Assembly (NCBI RefSeq): GCF_004348345.1
Contig: NZ_SMJZ01000049.1
Coordinates: 1-46,317, forward strand
Reading direction: 5' to 3'
DNA length: 46,317 bases
Source: Nonomuraea longispora
GTDB lineage: Bacteria > Actinomycetota > Actinomycetes > Streptosporangiales > Streptosporangiaceae
Position 1 is the stretch's first letter, and the number at the start of each line of letters is the position of its first letter. The notes below the pieces were generated by a model that was given only the letters and a program-made list of their open reading frames with translations, was not told the origin of the DNA and did not search any database. Positions 35,560-44,517 of this stretch are shown one piece after another. The position numbers and the translations under genes are program-made.

Positions 35560-36561
35560 ATGGACGTGCTCAGTGACGTGCTCGCGCTCATGCGCACCGG
35601 GCGCCCCCGGGCGGCCCGCGTCGCGTGGCACGCACCCTGGGGTCAGCGGTTCCCGACGGTCCCCGGCTCGGCCGGGTTCCAGGTCGTCCTGGAGGGGACC
35701 GGCCGGCTGATCCCACCGGACGGCGAGCCGATCGCGCTGGCGGCGGGCGACGTGCTCTTCTCCCCGCGCGGGCACGGCTACGCCATGGCCGACACGGTGT
35801 CCACCCCACCGGCCGAGCCCGCGTGCGACCCGCTGGAGGATGAGCTCGGCCTGTTCGCCGCGGACTCTTTCGGCGGCGAGGGCGCGGCGACGGTGCTGCT
35901 GTGCGGTGGTTACCGGTTCGACGTGAGCCGCGCCCACCCCATCCTGGCCGACCTGCCCGACCTGGTGCACCTGCCGGGGGCGCTCGGCCGGGACGCCGAG
36001 TTGAGCGCCGCGATCGGCCTGCTGAGCACGGAGGTCCAGCGGCCGGGCGGGGGCGCCGACACGATCGTGACGTCGCTCCTGGACATGCTCCTGCTCTACA
36101 TCCTGCGGGCCTGCTTCGCCGCCGAGCCGGGGCGCTGCCAGGTCGGCGGCTGGGCGGCGGCCCTGGCTGATCCGGGGATCAGCGCCGTGCTCGACGCCGT
36201 GCACCGGGATCCGGCGCGTCCGTGGACCGTCCAGGAGATGGGCGAGCGGGCGGGCCTGTCGAGGTCGGCCTTCGCCCGGCGGTTCACGGCGCTGGTGGGA
36301 CAGCCGCCGCTCACCTACCTGACCTGGTGGCGCCTGGCCACGGCCGCCCGGCTGCTGCGGGAGTCGGACGCGGTGCTGGGGGAGATCGCCGCCCGGGTCG
36401 GCTACGGCTCGGAGTACGCCTTCGCCAACGCCTTCAAGCGGGAGCACGGCATGTCGCCCGGCCGGTATCGCCGTGAGGCCGCCGCCCGGCTCGCGCCGCC
36501 ACCCGGTCGGAACCGGCGGCCGGCTGTGTTCGGCCAGGCTCGCGACGTGGTTAAAACGTAG
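35560..36561 (+). CDS. AraC-family regulator with N-terminal cupin (Cupin_6)
   Basis: Protein of 333 residues. N-terminal cupin-type effector domain (MDVLSDVLALMRTGRP, GFQVVLEGTG, LAAGDVLFSPRG) and C-terminal double helix-turn-helix (about 215-315, with GLSRSAFARRFTALVG and IAARVGYGSEYAFANAFKREHG). Members often regulate a divergent short-chain or medium-chain reductase, here the fusion gene. The start codon is intact despite the intron two bases upstream. Its final codons (VVKT) contain one copy of the operator-like GTTAAAACGT. Confidence 0.85.
   Translation: MDVLSDVLALMRTGRPRAARVAWHAPWGQRFPTVPGSAGFQVVLEGTGRLIPPDGEPIALAAGDVLFSPRGHGYAMADTVSTPPAEPACDPLEDELGLFAADSFGGEGAATVLLCGGYRFDVSRAHPILADLPDLVHLPGALGRDAELSAAIGLLSTEVQRPGGGADTIVTSLLDMLLLYILRACFAAEPGRCQVGGWAAALADPGISAVLDAVHRDPARPWTVQEMGERAGLSRSAFARRFTALVGQPPLTYLTWWRLATAARLLRESDAVLGEIAARVGYGSEYAFANAFKREHGMSPGRYRREAAARLAPPPGRNRRPAVFGQARDVVKT
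36550..36559. promoter_or_regulatory. GTTAAAACGT operator-like element, copy 1
   Basis: GTTAAAACGT overlaps the last codons of the AraC gene; the identical sequence recurs at 36640-36649. Centre spacing is 90 bases. AACGTT-type cores are typical of LacI-family operators. Confidence 0.4.
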
Positions 36562-36595
36562 CAATCACAATGCCGTCATACCTTGGATGAGGGCA

Positions 36596-36625
36596 TTGAC
36601 GCTTGCTGGATACAACGCCTAGATT
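36596..36625 (+). promoter_or_regulatory. Promoter candidate of the rhamnose-type ABC operon
   Basis: TTGACG (36596-36601), 18-base spacer, TAGATT (36620-36625). Transcription would start near 36632, just before the second GTTAAAACGT element, consistent with repression. Confidence 0.55.
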
Positions 36626-36639
36626 CCGGACAGCCGCCC

Positions 36640-36649
36640 GTTAAAACGT
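36640..36649. promoter_or_regulatory. GTTAAAACGT operator-like element, copy 2
   Basis: Second copy, followed by TTGTT so that AAACGTTT forms a short palindrome. It sits between the predicted start of transcription and the ATPase gene. Confidence 0.45.
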
Positions 36650-36666
36650 TTGTTGCCGGAGGATGG

Positions 36667-38163
36667 ATGGCCGCACCCCCCACGCTGGCCCTGGCGAACG
36701 TCAGCAAGTCGTTCGGCGCCGTGCGGGCGCTGCGTGACGTCTCCATCGAGTTGTTCGCCGGCGAGACGCACGGGCTCGCGGGGGAGAACGGCGCCGGCAA
36801 GTCGACGCTGGTCAAGACGCTCGCCGGGGTGCACCGCCCCGACAGCGGCCAGGTGCTGCTCGGAGGCGAGCCGGTCGACTTCGCGGGACCGGCCGACGCC
36901 CAGCAGGCGGGCGTGGCCGTCATCTACCAGGAGCCGACCCTCTTCCCCGACCTTTCCGTGGCCGAGAACATCTTCATGGGCCGTCAGCCGCGGCGCGGTC
37001 TCGGCCGGATCGACCGCAGGGCCATGCACGCGCGCACCAGGGAGTTGTTCGGGCGGCTCGGCGTGGCCCTCGACCCCGAGCAGCCCTCGCGCGGGCTGTC
37101 CATCGCCGACCAGCAGCTCGTCGAGATCGCCAAGGCGATCTCCAGGGACGCCCGCGTGCTGGTCATGGACGAGCCGACGGCCGCGCTCTCCGGCCACGAG
37201 GTGACCCGGCTGTTCTCGGTGGCGGAGGCGCTGCGCGAGCAGGGTTGCGCCCTGCTGTTCATCTCCCACCGGCTGGACGAGATCTTCACGTTGTGCCAGC
37301 GGGTCACGACCCTGCGCGACGGCGCCTGGATCGCCGGCGAGCCCGTCGAGGGGCTCACCCACGACGACCTGATCCGCCGCATGGTGGGACGCGAGGTCGC
37401 CACGTTGTTCCCCAAGGAGGAGGCGCCCGTCGGCGAGGTCGCGCTGAAGGTCGAGCGGCTGACCCGCGAGGGCGTGTTCACCGACGTGTCGTTCGAGGTG
37501 CGCAGGGGCGAGATCGTCGCCCTGGCCGGGCTGGTCGGCGCCGGCCGCAGCGAGGTGGCGCGAGCCGTCTTCGGCATCGACCGCTGGGACGCCGGAGCCG
37601 TCACGGTGGACGGCGTCGCCCTGCCCGCGGGCAGTCCCACGGCCGCCATGAAGGCGGGGCTGGCCCTGGTCCCCGAGGACCGCCGCCAGCAGGGGCTCGT
37701 CATGGACCTGTCGATCGAGCGCAACATCGGGCTGACCGGCCTGCGCGAGCTGCGCCGGGGGCCGGCCATCTCCCGAAGGGCCGAGCGCGACCGGGCCAGG
37801 GACTGGGCGCTGCGGCTGCAGTTGAAGTTCGCCCGGCTGGCCGACGGTGTGGGGGTGTTGTCCGGCGGCAACCAGCAGAAGGTCGTCCTGGCCAAGTGGC
37901 TGGCCACGCGGCCGTCCGTGCTCATCGTGGACGAGCCGACGCGCGGCATCGACGTCGGCACCAAGGCGGAGGTGCACCGGCTGCTGTCCGAGCTGGCCGG
38001 CCAGGGCATCGCCGTGCTCATGATCTCCTCGGAGCTGCCGGAGGTGCTCGGCATGGCCGACCGGGTGCTGGTCATGCACGAGGGCCGGCTGGCCGCCGAG
38101 ATCCCCCGGGCCGAGGCGACCGAGGAGAGCGTGATGAGCGCCGCAACCGGGAGGGCCGCGTGA
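36667..38163 (+). CDS. rhaT: Sugar ABC transporter ATP-binding protein (CUT2, rhamnose-type)
   Basis: Two-domain CUT2 ATPase of 498 residues. First half: Walker [10 protein letters not shown] (39-47), Q-loop YQEP, signature LSIADQQ and Walker [13 protein letters not shown]. Second half: degenerate Walker A (GLVGAGRSE), signature LSGGNQQK and Walker [13 protein letters not shown]. This is the pattern of RbsA/RhaT-like proteins, with ATP hydrolysis mainly in the first half. GGAGG ends 4 bases before ATG 36667. Its stop overlaps the next gene as GTGA. Confidence 0.85.
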   Translation: MAAPPTLALANVSKSFGAVRALRDVSIELFAGETHGLAGENGAGKSTLVKTLAGVHRPDSGQVLLGGEPVDFAGPADAQQAGVAVIYQEPTLFPDLSVAENIFMGRQPRRGLGRIDRRAMHARTRELFGRLGVALDPEQPSRGLSIADQQLVEIAKAISRDARVLVMDEPTAALSGHEVTRLFSVAEALREQGCALLFISHRLDEIFTLCQRVTTLRDGAWIAGEPVEGLTHDDLIRRMVGREVATLFPKEEAPVGEVALKVERLTREGVFTDVSFEVRRGEIVALAGLVGAGRSEVARAVFGIDRWDAGAVTVDGVALPAGSPTAAMKAGLALVPEDRRQQGLVMDLSIERNIGLTGLRELRRGPAISRRAERDRARDWALRLQLKFARLADGVGVLSGGNQQKVVLAKWLATRPSVLIVDEPTRGIDVGTKAEVHRLLSELAGQGIAVLMISSELPEVLGMADRVLVMHEGRLAAEIPRAEATEESVMSAATGRAA

Positions 38164-39203
38164 CCGGACCCACCACCACGGTGGCCGCGCCGCCCGAGCG
38201 GACTCCCGGCGGGCGCAGCGCACGAAGCCTGGTCGACCTGGTGTTCAGGGCGCGTGAGCTGAGCCTGGTCATCGCCCTGGTCCTGCTCGTCGGCATGACC
38301 GGCGCGGTCAACCCCAACTTCCTGTCCGGGCAGGGCATCGAGGACATCCTGCTCAACACCGCGATCCTCGCCCTGCTGGCCGTCGGGCAGTCCGTCGTGG
38401 TCATCACCCGCAACCTCGACCTGTCCGTCGGCTCCGTGGTGGGACTGGTCGCGTTCGTCACCGCCGACGTGCTCGCCGGCGGCTGGGGCCTGGTCCCCGG
38501 CGTCGTGTTCGGGGTGGCGGTCGGCGCGGCCTGCGGCCTGCTCAACGGGCTCCTCGTCAGCTTCTGCCGGGTCCCCGCCCTGGTCGTGACGCTCGGCACG
38601 CTCTACGTGATCCAGGGCGTCGACCACTACATCGCGCACGGCCGCCAGATCAACGCCGTCGACCTGCCGCCCGCGCTGCTGTCGCTCGGCAACGGGGCGG
38701 TGCTGGGCGTCCCGTACCTGCCGCTCATCACGCTCGTGTTCATGCTGCTGATCGGCTATTACCTGCGCTCCTACCCGAGCGGCCGGGAGTTCTACGCCAT
38801 CGGCTCCAGCCCCGAGGCGGCCAGGCTGGCCGGCGTACCGGTGCGCCGCCGCATCCTGACCGCCTACCTCGTCAGCGGCTGCCTGGCCGGACTGGCGGGC
38901 GTGCTCTGGCTGGCCAGGTTCGGAACGGTCATCGGCGACTCCGCCAACGGCTGGGAGCTGATCGTGATCAGCGCCGTCGTGGTGGGCGGCGTCGCGATCA
39001 CCGGCGGGGTCGGCAGCGTGTACGGGGCCGCGCTCGGCGCGCTGCTGCTCACCACGATCGGCAGCGCCCTGGTCGTGCTCCGGGTCAACCCCTTCTGGCA
39101 GCAGGCCATCACCGGCGCGCTGCTCCTGCTCGCCATCAGCGTCGACCGGGTGCTGGCCATGAGGGTGGCCCGCCTGCTCAGGAACAGGAGCCGTCATGGC
39201 TGA
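38160..39203 (+). CDS. rhaP: Sugar ABC transporter permease (RhaP-like)
   Basis: Membrane permease of 347 residues of the BPD_transp_2 family used by CUT2 importers. The N-terminus is Ser/Thr-rich, followed by about 8-10 helices; [12 protein letters not shown] and the [14 protein letters not shown] cytoplasmic loop are typical. GTG 38160 overlaps the ATPase stop as GTGA, and the end overlaps the second permease by 8 bases. It pairs with the next gene as a heterodimer. Confidence 0.85.
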   Translation: MTGPTTTVAAPPERTPGGRSARSLVDLVFRARELSLVIALVLLVGMTGAVNPNFLSGQGIEDILLNTAILALLAVGQSVVVITRNLDLSVGSVVGLVAFVTADVLAGGWGLVPGVVFGVAVGAACGLLNGLLVSFCRVPALVVTLGTLYVIQGVDHYIAHGRQINAVDLPPALLSLGNGAVLGVPYLPLITLVFMLLIGYYLRSYPSGREFYAIGSSPEAARLAGVPVRRRILTAYLVSGCLAGLAGVLWLARFGTVIGDSANGWELIVISAVVVGGVAITGGVGSVYGAALGALLLTTIGSALVVLRVNPFWQQAITGALLLLAISVDRVLAMRVARLLRNRSRHG

Positions 39204-40182
39204 CCAAGGGGGCGGCCGCCTCGTCATGGGCAGGGTCCTGCGGTGGGACGTCCTGGTGGCGTCGCTGCTGGTCGCCGTGTTCGCTGCCGGCTCTTTCAGC
39301 ACTCCCGGCTTCGCGACCATCGGCAACCTGTCGTTCGCGCTGAGCGACCTCGGCGAGATCGCGCTCATCGCGCTGGCCATGACCATGCTCGTGGTGGCCG
39401 CCGAGGTGGACCTGTCGGTCGCCTCCGTGCTCGGCCTGTCCAGCGCGCTCGTCGGCGCCCTGTGGGAAGGCGGCATGGCCATCGAGACAATCATCCCGCT
39501 CGTGGTGCTCGTCGGTGCCGTGTGCGGGCTGGTCAACGGGCTGCTCGTGACCCGGCTCGGCCTGCCCTCACTGGCCGTCACGATCGGCACGCTCGCCCTC
39601 TACCGCGGCCTGGCGTACGTCGTGCTCGGCGACCAGGCCGTCGCCCAGTTCCCGCCCGGCTACGTCGCGCTGGCCGTGGAGAACGTACCCGGCACGCCGA
39701 TCCCCTACCCGATCGCGCTGTTCGTGCTGCTCGCCGTCATCGTCGGAGTGGTGCTGCACGCCACCGGCTTCGGCCGCTCGCTCTACGCCATCGGCGCGCA
39801 GGAGGAGGTCGCCTTCTTCGCCGGCATCCGGGTCAAGCGCATCAAGCTGCTCCTGTTCGTCTTCTCCGGCACGATCGCGGCGTTCGCCGGCGTCATCTTC
39901 ACCCTCAGGTACGGCTCCGCCCGCGCCGACAACGGCCTGGGCATCGAGCTCGCCGTCATCGCGGCGGTCCTGCTCGGCGGGGTCGACTTCGACGGCGGCA
40001 AGGGCACGCTGGGCGGGGTCATCGCCGGTGTGCTGCTCATCGGGTTGCTGCGCAATCTGCTGATGCTCGGCGACGTGTCGACGGAGATCCAGTCGATCGT
40101 CACCGGGCTGCTCCTCATCGTGTCGGTGCTCACCCCGCGCCTCGTCTCCCTCATCAGGCCGGCCCTGAAAGGAATTCCATGA
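39196..40182 (+). CDS. rhaQ: Sugar ABC transporter permease (RhaQ-like)
   Basis: Permease of 328 residues, same family as the preceding gene, with EVDLSVASVLGLS, the GAQEEVAFFAGIRVKR loop and GGVDFDGGKGTLGGV near the end. Its last base pair overlaps the substrate-binding gene start as ATGA. The presence of two distinct permeases instead of one is characteristic of the RhaTPQS-type system. Confidence 0.85.
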   Translation: MADQGGGRLVMGRVLRWDVLVASLLVAVFAAGSFSTPGFATIGNLSFALSDLGEIALIALAMTMLVVAAEVDLSVASVLGLSSALVGALWEGGMAIETIIPLVVLVGAVCGLVNGLLVTRLGLPSLAVTIGTLALYRGLAYVVLGDQAVAQFPPGYVALAVENVPGTPIPYPIALFVLLAVIVGVVLHATGFGRSLYAIGAQEEVAFFAGIRVKRIKLLLFVFSGTIAAFAGVIFTLRYGSARADNGLGIELAVIAAVLLGGVDFDGGKGTLGGVIAGVLLIGLLRNLLMLGDVSTEIQSIVTGLLLIVSVLTPRLVSLIRPALKGIP

Positions 40183-41249
40183 CCCCGATGCGCCTCACCG
40201 CCGTCGCCACGCTGCTCGTCCTCGGCGTGGCGGCCTGCGGCGGCACCACGAGATCGTCCGTCACCGCCGCTCCTCAGGAGGCGCCCGCCTCCTCGGCCGC
40301 CGCCTCGGCGAACCCCGACGCGCCGCTCAAGGAGGGCATCAAGCTGGCGTTCCTGCCGAAACAGATCAACAACCCGTACGAAGTGATCGTCGACAAGGCC
40401 GGGATCGAGGCGGCCGAGGAGTTCAAGGGCGAGGCGAAGGAGGTCGGCCCGTCCGACGCGTCGGCGTCGTCCCAGATCTCCTACATCAACACGCTGACCC
40501 AGCAGGGCCACGACGCGATCCTCATCGCCGCCAACGACGCCAACGCCGTCTGCGGCCCGCTCCAGCAGGCCCGCGCCAAGGGCGTCAAGATCGTGTCGTA
40601 CGACTCGGACGCCGCGCCGCAGTGCCGCGACCTGTTCATCAACCAGGCGAGCTCGGAAGAGGTCGGCCGCAGCCAGGTGCAGCTGCTCGCGGAGATGATC
40701 GACCACAAGGGCGAGATCGCCATCCTGTCGGCCACGGCCAACGCGACGAACCAGAACACCTGGATCGAGTTCATGAAGGAGGAGCTGGCCAAGCCGGAGT
40801 ATAAGGACATGAAGCTGGTCAAGGTCGCCTACGGGGACGACGACGACCAGAAGTCCTTCACCGAGACGCAGGGCTTGCTGCAGGCCTATCCCGACCTGAA
40901 GGGCATCATCTCGCCCACCACGGTCGGCGTCTCGGCCGCGGCCCGCTACATCTCGGGCTCGAAGTACAAGGGCAAGGTCGTGCTGACCGGGCTGGGCACG
41001 CCCAACCAGATGCGCCAGTACGTCAAGGACAAGACCGTGGAGAAGTTCGCCCTGTGGAACCCGAAGGACCTGGGCTACCTCGCGTCGTACGCGGCGGCGG
41101 CGCTGGTGTCGGGGCAGATCACCGGGGCCGAGGGTGAGACGTTCAAGGCGGGCAAGCTGGGGGAGCGCACGATCGGCGAGAACGGCGAGGTCATCCTCGG
41201 GCCGCCGTTCACCTTCGACGCCTCCAACATCGACCAGTTCGACTTCTGA
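40179..41249 (+). CDS. rhaS: Rhamnose-type sugar-binding lipoprotein
   Basis: Periplasmic-binding-type lipoprotein of 356 residues: lipobox VAAC (Cys20), Ala/Ser-rich linker, then a two-lobe domain beginning KLAFLPKQINNPYEVIVDKAG. DAILIAANDANAVCG and ISPTTVGVSAAARYI match RhaS-like binding proteins. It delivers sugar to the permease pair. Last gene of the operon; rhamnose is inferred from family resemblance, and no rhamnose catabolic gene is in the window. Confidence 0.82.
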   Translation: MTPMRLTAVATLLVLGVAACGGTTRSSVTAAPQEAPASSAAASANPDAPLKEGIKLAFLPKQINNPYEVIVDKAGIEAAEEFKGEAKEVGPSDASASSQISYINTLTQQGHDAILIAANDANAVCGPLQQARAKGVKIVSYDSDAAPQCRDLFINQASSEEVGRSQVQLLAEMIDHKGEIAILSATANATNQNTWIEFMKEELAKPEYKDMKLVKVAYGDDDDQKSFTETQGLLQAYPDLKGIISPTTVGVSAAARYISGSKYKGKVVLTGLGTPNQMRQYVKDKTVEKFALWNPKDLGYLASYAAAALVSGQITGAEGETFKAGKLGERTIGENGEVILGPPFTFDASNIDQFDF

Positions 41250-41257
41250 CGCGCCGG

Positions 41258-41288
41258 GGCGTGCCGCCCGCGGACCGGGCCGCACGCC
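41258..41288. terminator. Shared convergent terminator after rhaS-like gene
   Basis: GGCGTGC-C-GCCC pairs with GGGC-C-GCACGCC (one C/C mismatch) around a GCGGACC loop, in the 40 bases between the convergent ABC operon and GNAT gene. It could serve both strands. Confidence 0.6.
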
Positions 41289-41289
41289 G

Positions 41290-41925
41290 TCAGCTGGTCA
41301 GGCCGAGGAGGGACAGGCAGGCGGGCAGGTTGTGGAGCTCGTAGCCCGGTGACTCCTGCCAGTCTTCCCTGGCCAGGCGGAAGCGCCGGGTGACGGCCGG
41401 CTTGCCCTGGCGGTCGTGGACCGTGATGCCGTCCTCCTGGTAGCCGAGCTTCCTCGTCACCGCCAGCGAGGCGTGATTGTCCTCGAACGCCTCGGTCGTC
41501 GCGTGGTGCGCCCCCAGCCCGGCGAAGGCGAGGTGCAGCACCGCCCTGCGCATCTCGGTGCCGATGCCCTTGCCGTGGAAACGTTGTCCCAGCCACGAGC
41601 CGGTGCCGACCTCGCGGGTGACCGCGAAGGACGTGGCCATGAGGCCCTGGGTGCCGACGACCTGGCCGTCGTACACGACCACGAAGTCGATCGACCACTT
41701 CTCCGGGGCGAGCGAGCCCCACGCGCGGAAGTGGTACTGCAGCGTGCTTCTGGCCCGCTCGGCGGGGTCGGCGTCGGACCAGGGGAACATGAACGGCATG
41801 TATCCCGCCTCGTGGATGCCCTGGGCGGCGCGGTCCGCGAGCTCGTCGAGGTCGTCGAGCGAGGGGAGGCGCAGCTCCAGGCGAGGCGTCGTGATGGACA
41901 GGTCGAACAGGGGCCAGTTGCGCAT
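41290..41925 (-). CDS. GNAT-family acetyltransferase (RimJ/RimL-like)
   Basis: Protein of 211 residues: TPRLELRLPSLDDLDEL at the start, the acetyl-CoA binding region VGTGSWLGQRFHGKGIGTEMRRAVL, and DNHASLAVTRKLGYQEDG near the end, all of the RimJ/RimL subfamily. It acetylates an N-terminal or other amine; the acceptor is unknown. ATG 41925 lies in a short CCACC/GGTGG repeat and has no clear ribosome site. Confidence 0.82.
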   Translation of the reverse strand: MRNWPLFDLSITTPRLELRLPSLDDLDELADRAAQGIHEAGYMPFMFPWSDADPAERARSTLQYHFRAWGSLAPEKWSIDFVVVYDGQVVGTQGLMATSFAVTREVGTGSWLGQRFHGKGIGTEMRRAVLHLAFAGLGAHHATTEAFEDNHASLAVTRKLGYQEDGITVHDRQGKPAVTRRFRLAREDWQESPGYELHNLPACLSLLGLTS

Positions 41926-42107
41926 ACCACCGCATGGTGGCAGGCGACGCGGAGGTGCGCGAACGATTTTCGCCGGCCGCGACCTGGCGACGATAGTCGA
42001 ATAAATGGGGAATGCCCGTTTATGGCTGGATTTGTAAATTCGCTGCCTTTACCGGACAAAACCCATGCATGAGATGAATTCTCGACGGTGTGGGTAGGCA
42101 TCGAATT

Positions 42108-42836
42108 ATGATCATAAAATTTCGGAGAATCGGCGCTTTCGTCGTCGGATGTGGGGTGCCCTTGCTGATGGGCGTACCCGCGATGGCGGACAGGAACGAT
42201 CCCATACCGGTCAAGCAGGCCGAGGTGAAGGTGCCCGTCCTGCGGCCGGGGGATCGCGGCAAGGAGGTCGAGCGCCTCCAGCGGGGACTGCGCCATGGCC
42301 GCTACTACTTCGGCAAGATCAACGGGCGCTACGACGAGCAGACGAAGTTCGCGGTCTGGGCACTGCAGAAGAGCCACAAGATGCAGACGCGGGGCGCGGT
42401 GGGACCGGAGATCTGGCGGGCGCTCGACCGGCGGCTCAGGACCCGCCCGCTGGTGCCCAACGGCCCGGCGAACCGGGTCGAGGTCAGGCTGCGCGACCAG
42501 TTGCTCATCGTCTACCGCGGTCACCGTCCCGAGCTGATCTCGCACATCTCCAGCGGCGCCCAGCGGCGCTGGTGCCTCAAGGGGCGGTGCGGCGACGCGG
42601 TCACGCCCGTGGGGGACTTCCGCGTCAACCGGCTAGCGCCCGGGTGGACGACCGGGCCGCTCGGATCGATGTACAACTCCCTCTACTTCGTCGGTGGCAT
42701 CGCCATGCACGGTTCCACAAAGGTACCGAACCGGCCGGCGTCCCACGGATGCGTACGCGTCCCGATGGAAACGTCCAAACGGCTCTACGCAATAGTCGGC
42801 ATGGGAGAGCCGGTATATGTGCGACAGAAATGGTGA
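42108..42836 (+). CDS. L,D-transpeptidase with peptidoglycan-binding domain
   Basis: Secreted protein of 242 residues. Signal peptide (about 1-27, ending AMA), PG_binding_1 domain (about 44-105) and YkuD catalytic domain (about 122-242) with His201, His213 and nucleophile Cys215 in SHGCVRVP. Such enzymes make 3-3 crosslinks in peptidoglycan. Upstream 41926-42107 is AT-richer than its surroundings and probably holds the promoter; no clean -10/-35 is seen. Start ATG 42108. Confidence 0.88.
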   Translation: MIIKFRRIGAFVVGCGVPLLMGVPAMADRNDPIPVKQAEVKVPVLRPGDRGKEVERLQRGLRHGRYYFGKINGRYDEQTKFAVWALQKSHKMQTRGAVGPEIWRALDRRLRTRPLVPNGPANRVEVRLRDQLLIVYRGHRPELISHISSGAQRRWCLKGRCGDAVTPVGDFRVNRLAPGWTTGPLGSMYNSLYFVGGIAMHGSTKVPNRPASHGCVRVPMETSKRLYAIVGMGEPVYVRQKW

Positions 42837-42862
42837 TTCCTGAAAAATCGGGATATGTCGCG

Positions 42863-44482
42863 TCAACCCGCAGTTCCTCCGACTCGTGAGACGTTCGGGC
42901 CGGTGCCCACGCGCGTAAGCTTGGGCACGCTCGCCCCGGCCTTCTTGAGCACGCCGTCCTTGACCAGCCTCAGCGGCGAGCCGGCGGGCTTGGGGCCGTC
43001 TCCGGTCGTCCGGGCGAGCCGCAGGGCCAGCGCCGGGCACATGTCGACCGCCCGCCGCGCCTCCTTGGCGAGGTGGCCGGGGACGTTCCTGAACGACGGG
43101 AAACCGTAGTCGTCCAGGTCCACGAACTCCGGCAACAGATGCGCGCAGAGCCCGTGCCCCTGGCAGCGGGACCAGTCCACCTCCAGCCGGTACTCGGGGG
43201 GCGCCTCCCGCTCGGGCATCGGCAGCACGCCGCGGATCGGCCGGCCGCACGAGCCGTGCTCCAGGTGCTGCGCGATCTCGGTCTCGAACGCGTCCAGCGC
43301 CGACAACACGAACTTCGCCGTGCCGTCGGGGTGGAAACACGCCCCGCGCCGCTCGACGCCGCGCACGCAGCGACGTACGGCGTCCACCGAACCCGTGCCC
43401 TCGACCAGCGCGTACATGGCCCTGGCGATGTCCGGCAGGCCGAGACGGCACGGGCCGCACTGGCCCGCGGACTCGGCCGCGAGGTAGGCCGCCACCCTGG
43501 CGGCCTCCCCGAGCGCGCAGGTGGATTCGCCGAGCGGGACGATGATCCCGGCGCCGAGGGTCGCGCCCGCCAGCTTCATGCCCTCGCGCGAGAGCACGGC
43601 CGTCTGGACGACCTCCGCGGACAACCACGCGCCGTGGTAGCCGCCGATGAGCACGCCGTCGCCGATCTCGGCCTCGGTCAGCGCCAGCACGTCGGCCAGA
43701 TAGGTGCCCGTGGGCGCCTCGATGACCGCGCCCTTCGCCGCGCCGCCGCTCACGGTGAGCAGGATCGTGCCGGGCTCCTTGCTGGTGCCGATCTCGGCGT
43801 ACTTCTCCGGGCCGTACTCCGCCAGCAGCGCGAACTGAGCGTACGTCTCCGTGTTGGACAGCAGGGTCGGCAGCCCGTCCACACCGCTCGTCGCGGCCCG
43901 CTTCTTGCGGCCGGGAGGGATGCCCTCCTCGCCGTTCACGGCCTTGACGAGCGCGCCGCCTTCGCCGGAGATGAACCTCTCCTTGATGCCGACCACGCGG
44001 ATCGGTACGCGGCTCTCCGCGCCTCCCGACACGTTCGCGGCGCGGCGCTCGGCCACGGCGGCGGCTACGGACGCCTCGGCGACCTCACCGCCGGCCGTGG
44101 CGACGACCACCTCGCGGGCGCCCAGCGCCTCGGCGGCCAGCACCGCGCCGTCCAGCACCAGGTGGGGGTTGCGGGTGAGCAGCATGGCGTCCTTGGAACT
44201 GGCCGGCTCGCCTTCGGCGCCGTTGACCAGTACCACGCTCTCTCCCGTGCCGGCCGCGTCGGCGACCGCACGCAGCTTGCGCGCGAACGGGAAGGCCGCG
44301 CCGCCCCGCCCGCGCATGTCCACGTCGTTGGCATGAGAGATGAGCTCGCCCAGCTCGCGCGGCTCCATCACCCCGTGGAGCGTGCGGTGCGCGGGCAGGT
44401 CGAGCCTGCGGCAGTGGTCGAGCCCGGCGGTGAGCCGGGCCGGACCCATGCGTAAAACCCGGGGAACTCGGGCCGGAATCAC
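42863..44482 (-). CDS. NuoF-like flavoprotein with C-terminal 3Fe-4S-type ferredoxin
   Basis: Protein of 539 residues. FMN/NADH region RGRGGAAFPFARK (58-70), SLBB-like middle, then the NuoF iron-sulfur region with Cys342, 345, 372 and 382. The usual first Cys of CGxCxPC is Ala339 (AGQCGPC). A ferredoxin domain follows, with Cys440-x5-Cys446 and Cys482-Pro, the [3Fe-4S] P450-type pattern. Predicted to move electrons between NAD(P)H and a membrane partner. GTG 44482 has AGGAG upstream inside a mini-ORF; the ferric-reductase-like gene is 31 bases before it. Confidence 0.82.
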   Translation of the reverse strand: MIPARVPRVLRMGPARLTAGLDHCRRLDLPAHRTLHGVMEPRELGELISHANDVDMRGRGGAAFPFARKLRAVADAAGTGESVVLVNGAEGEPASSKDAMLLTRNPHLVLDGAVLAAEALGAREVVVATAGGEVAEASVAAAVAERRAANVSGGAESRVPIRVVGIKERFISGEGGALVKAVNGEEGIPPGRKKRAATSGVDGLPTLLSNTETYAQFALLAEYGPEKYAEIGTSKEPGTILLTVSGGAAKGAVIEAPTGTYLADVLALTEAEIGDGVLIGGYHGAWLSAEVVQTAVLSREGMKLAGATLGAGIIVPLGESTCALGEAARVAAYLAAESAGQCGPCRLGLPDIARAMYALVEGTGSVDAVRRCVRGVERRGACFHPDGTAKFVLSALDAFETEIAQHLEHGSCGRPIRGVLPMPEREAPPEYRLEVDWSRCQGHGLCAHLLPEFVDLDDYGFPSFRNVPGHLAKEARRAVDMCPALALRLARTTGDGPKPAGSPLRLVKDGVLKKAGASVPKLTRVGTGPNVSRVGGTAG

Positions 44483-44517
44483 GGTCGCTCCTGATCGATC
44501 GTCGCGGGCAGGCTCAT
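44479..44517 (-). CDS. 12-codon linker ORF between cytochrome-like and NuoF-like genes
   Basis: ATG 44517 overlaps the stop of the upstream gene (TGA 44516-44514) as ATGA. The frame (MSLPATIDQERP) ends with TGA 44481-44479, overlapping GTG 44482 as GTGA. The AGGAG for the NuoF-like gene lies within it. It probably couples translation; no independent peptide role is implied. Confidence 0.35.
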   Translation of the reverse strand: MSLPATIDQERP

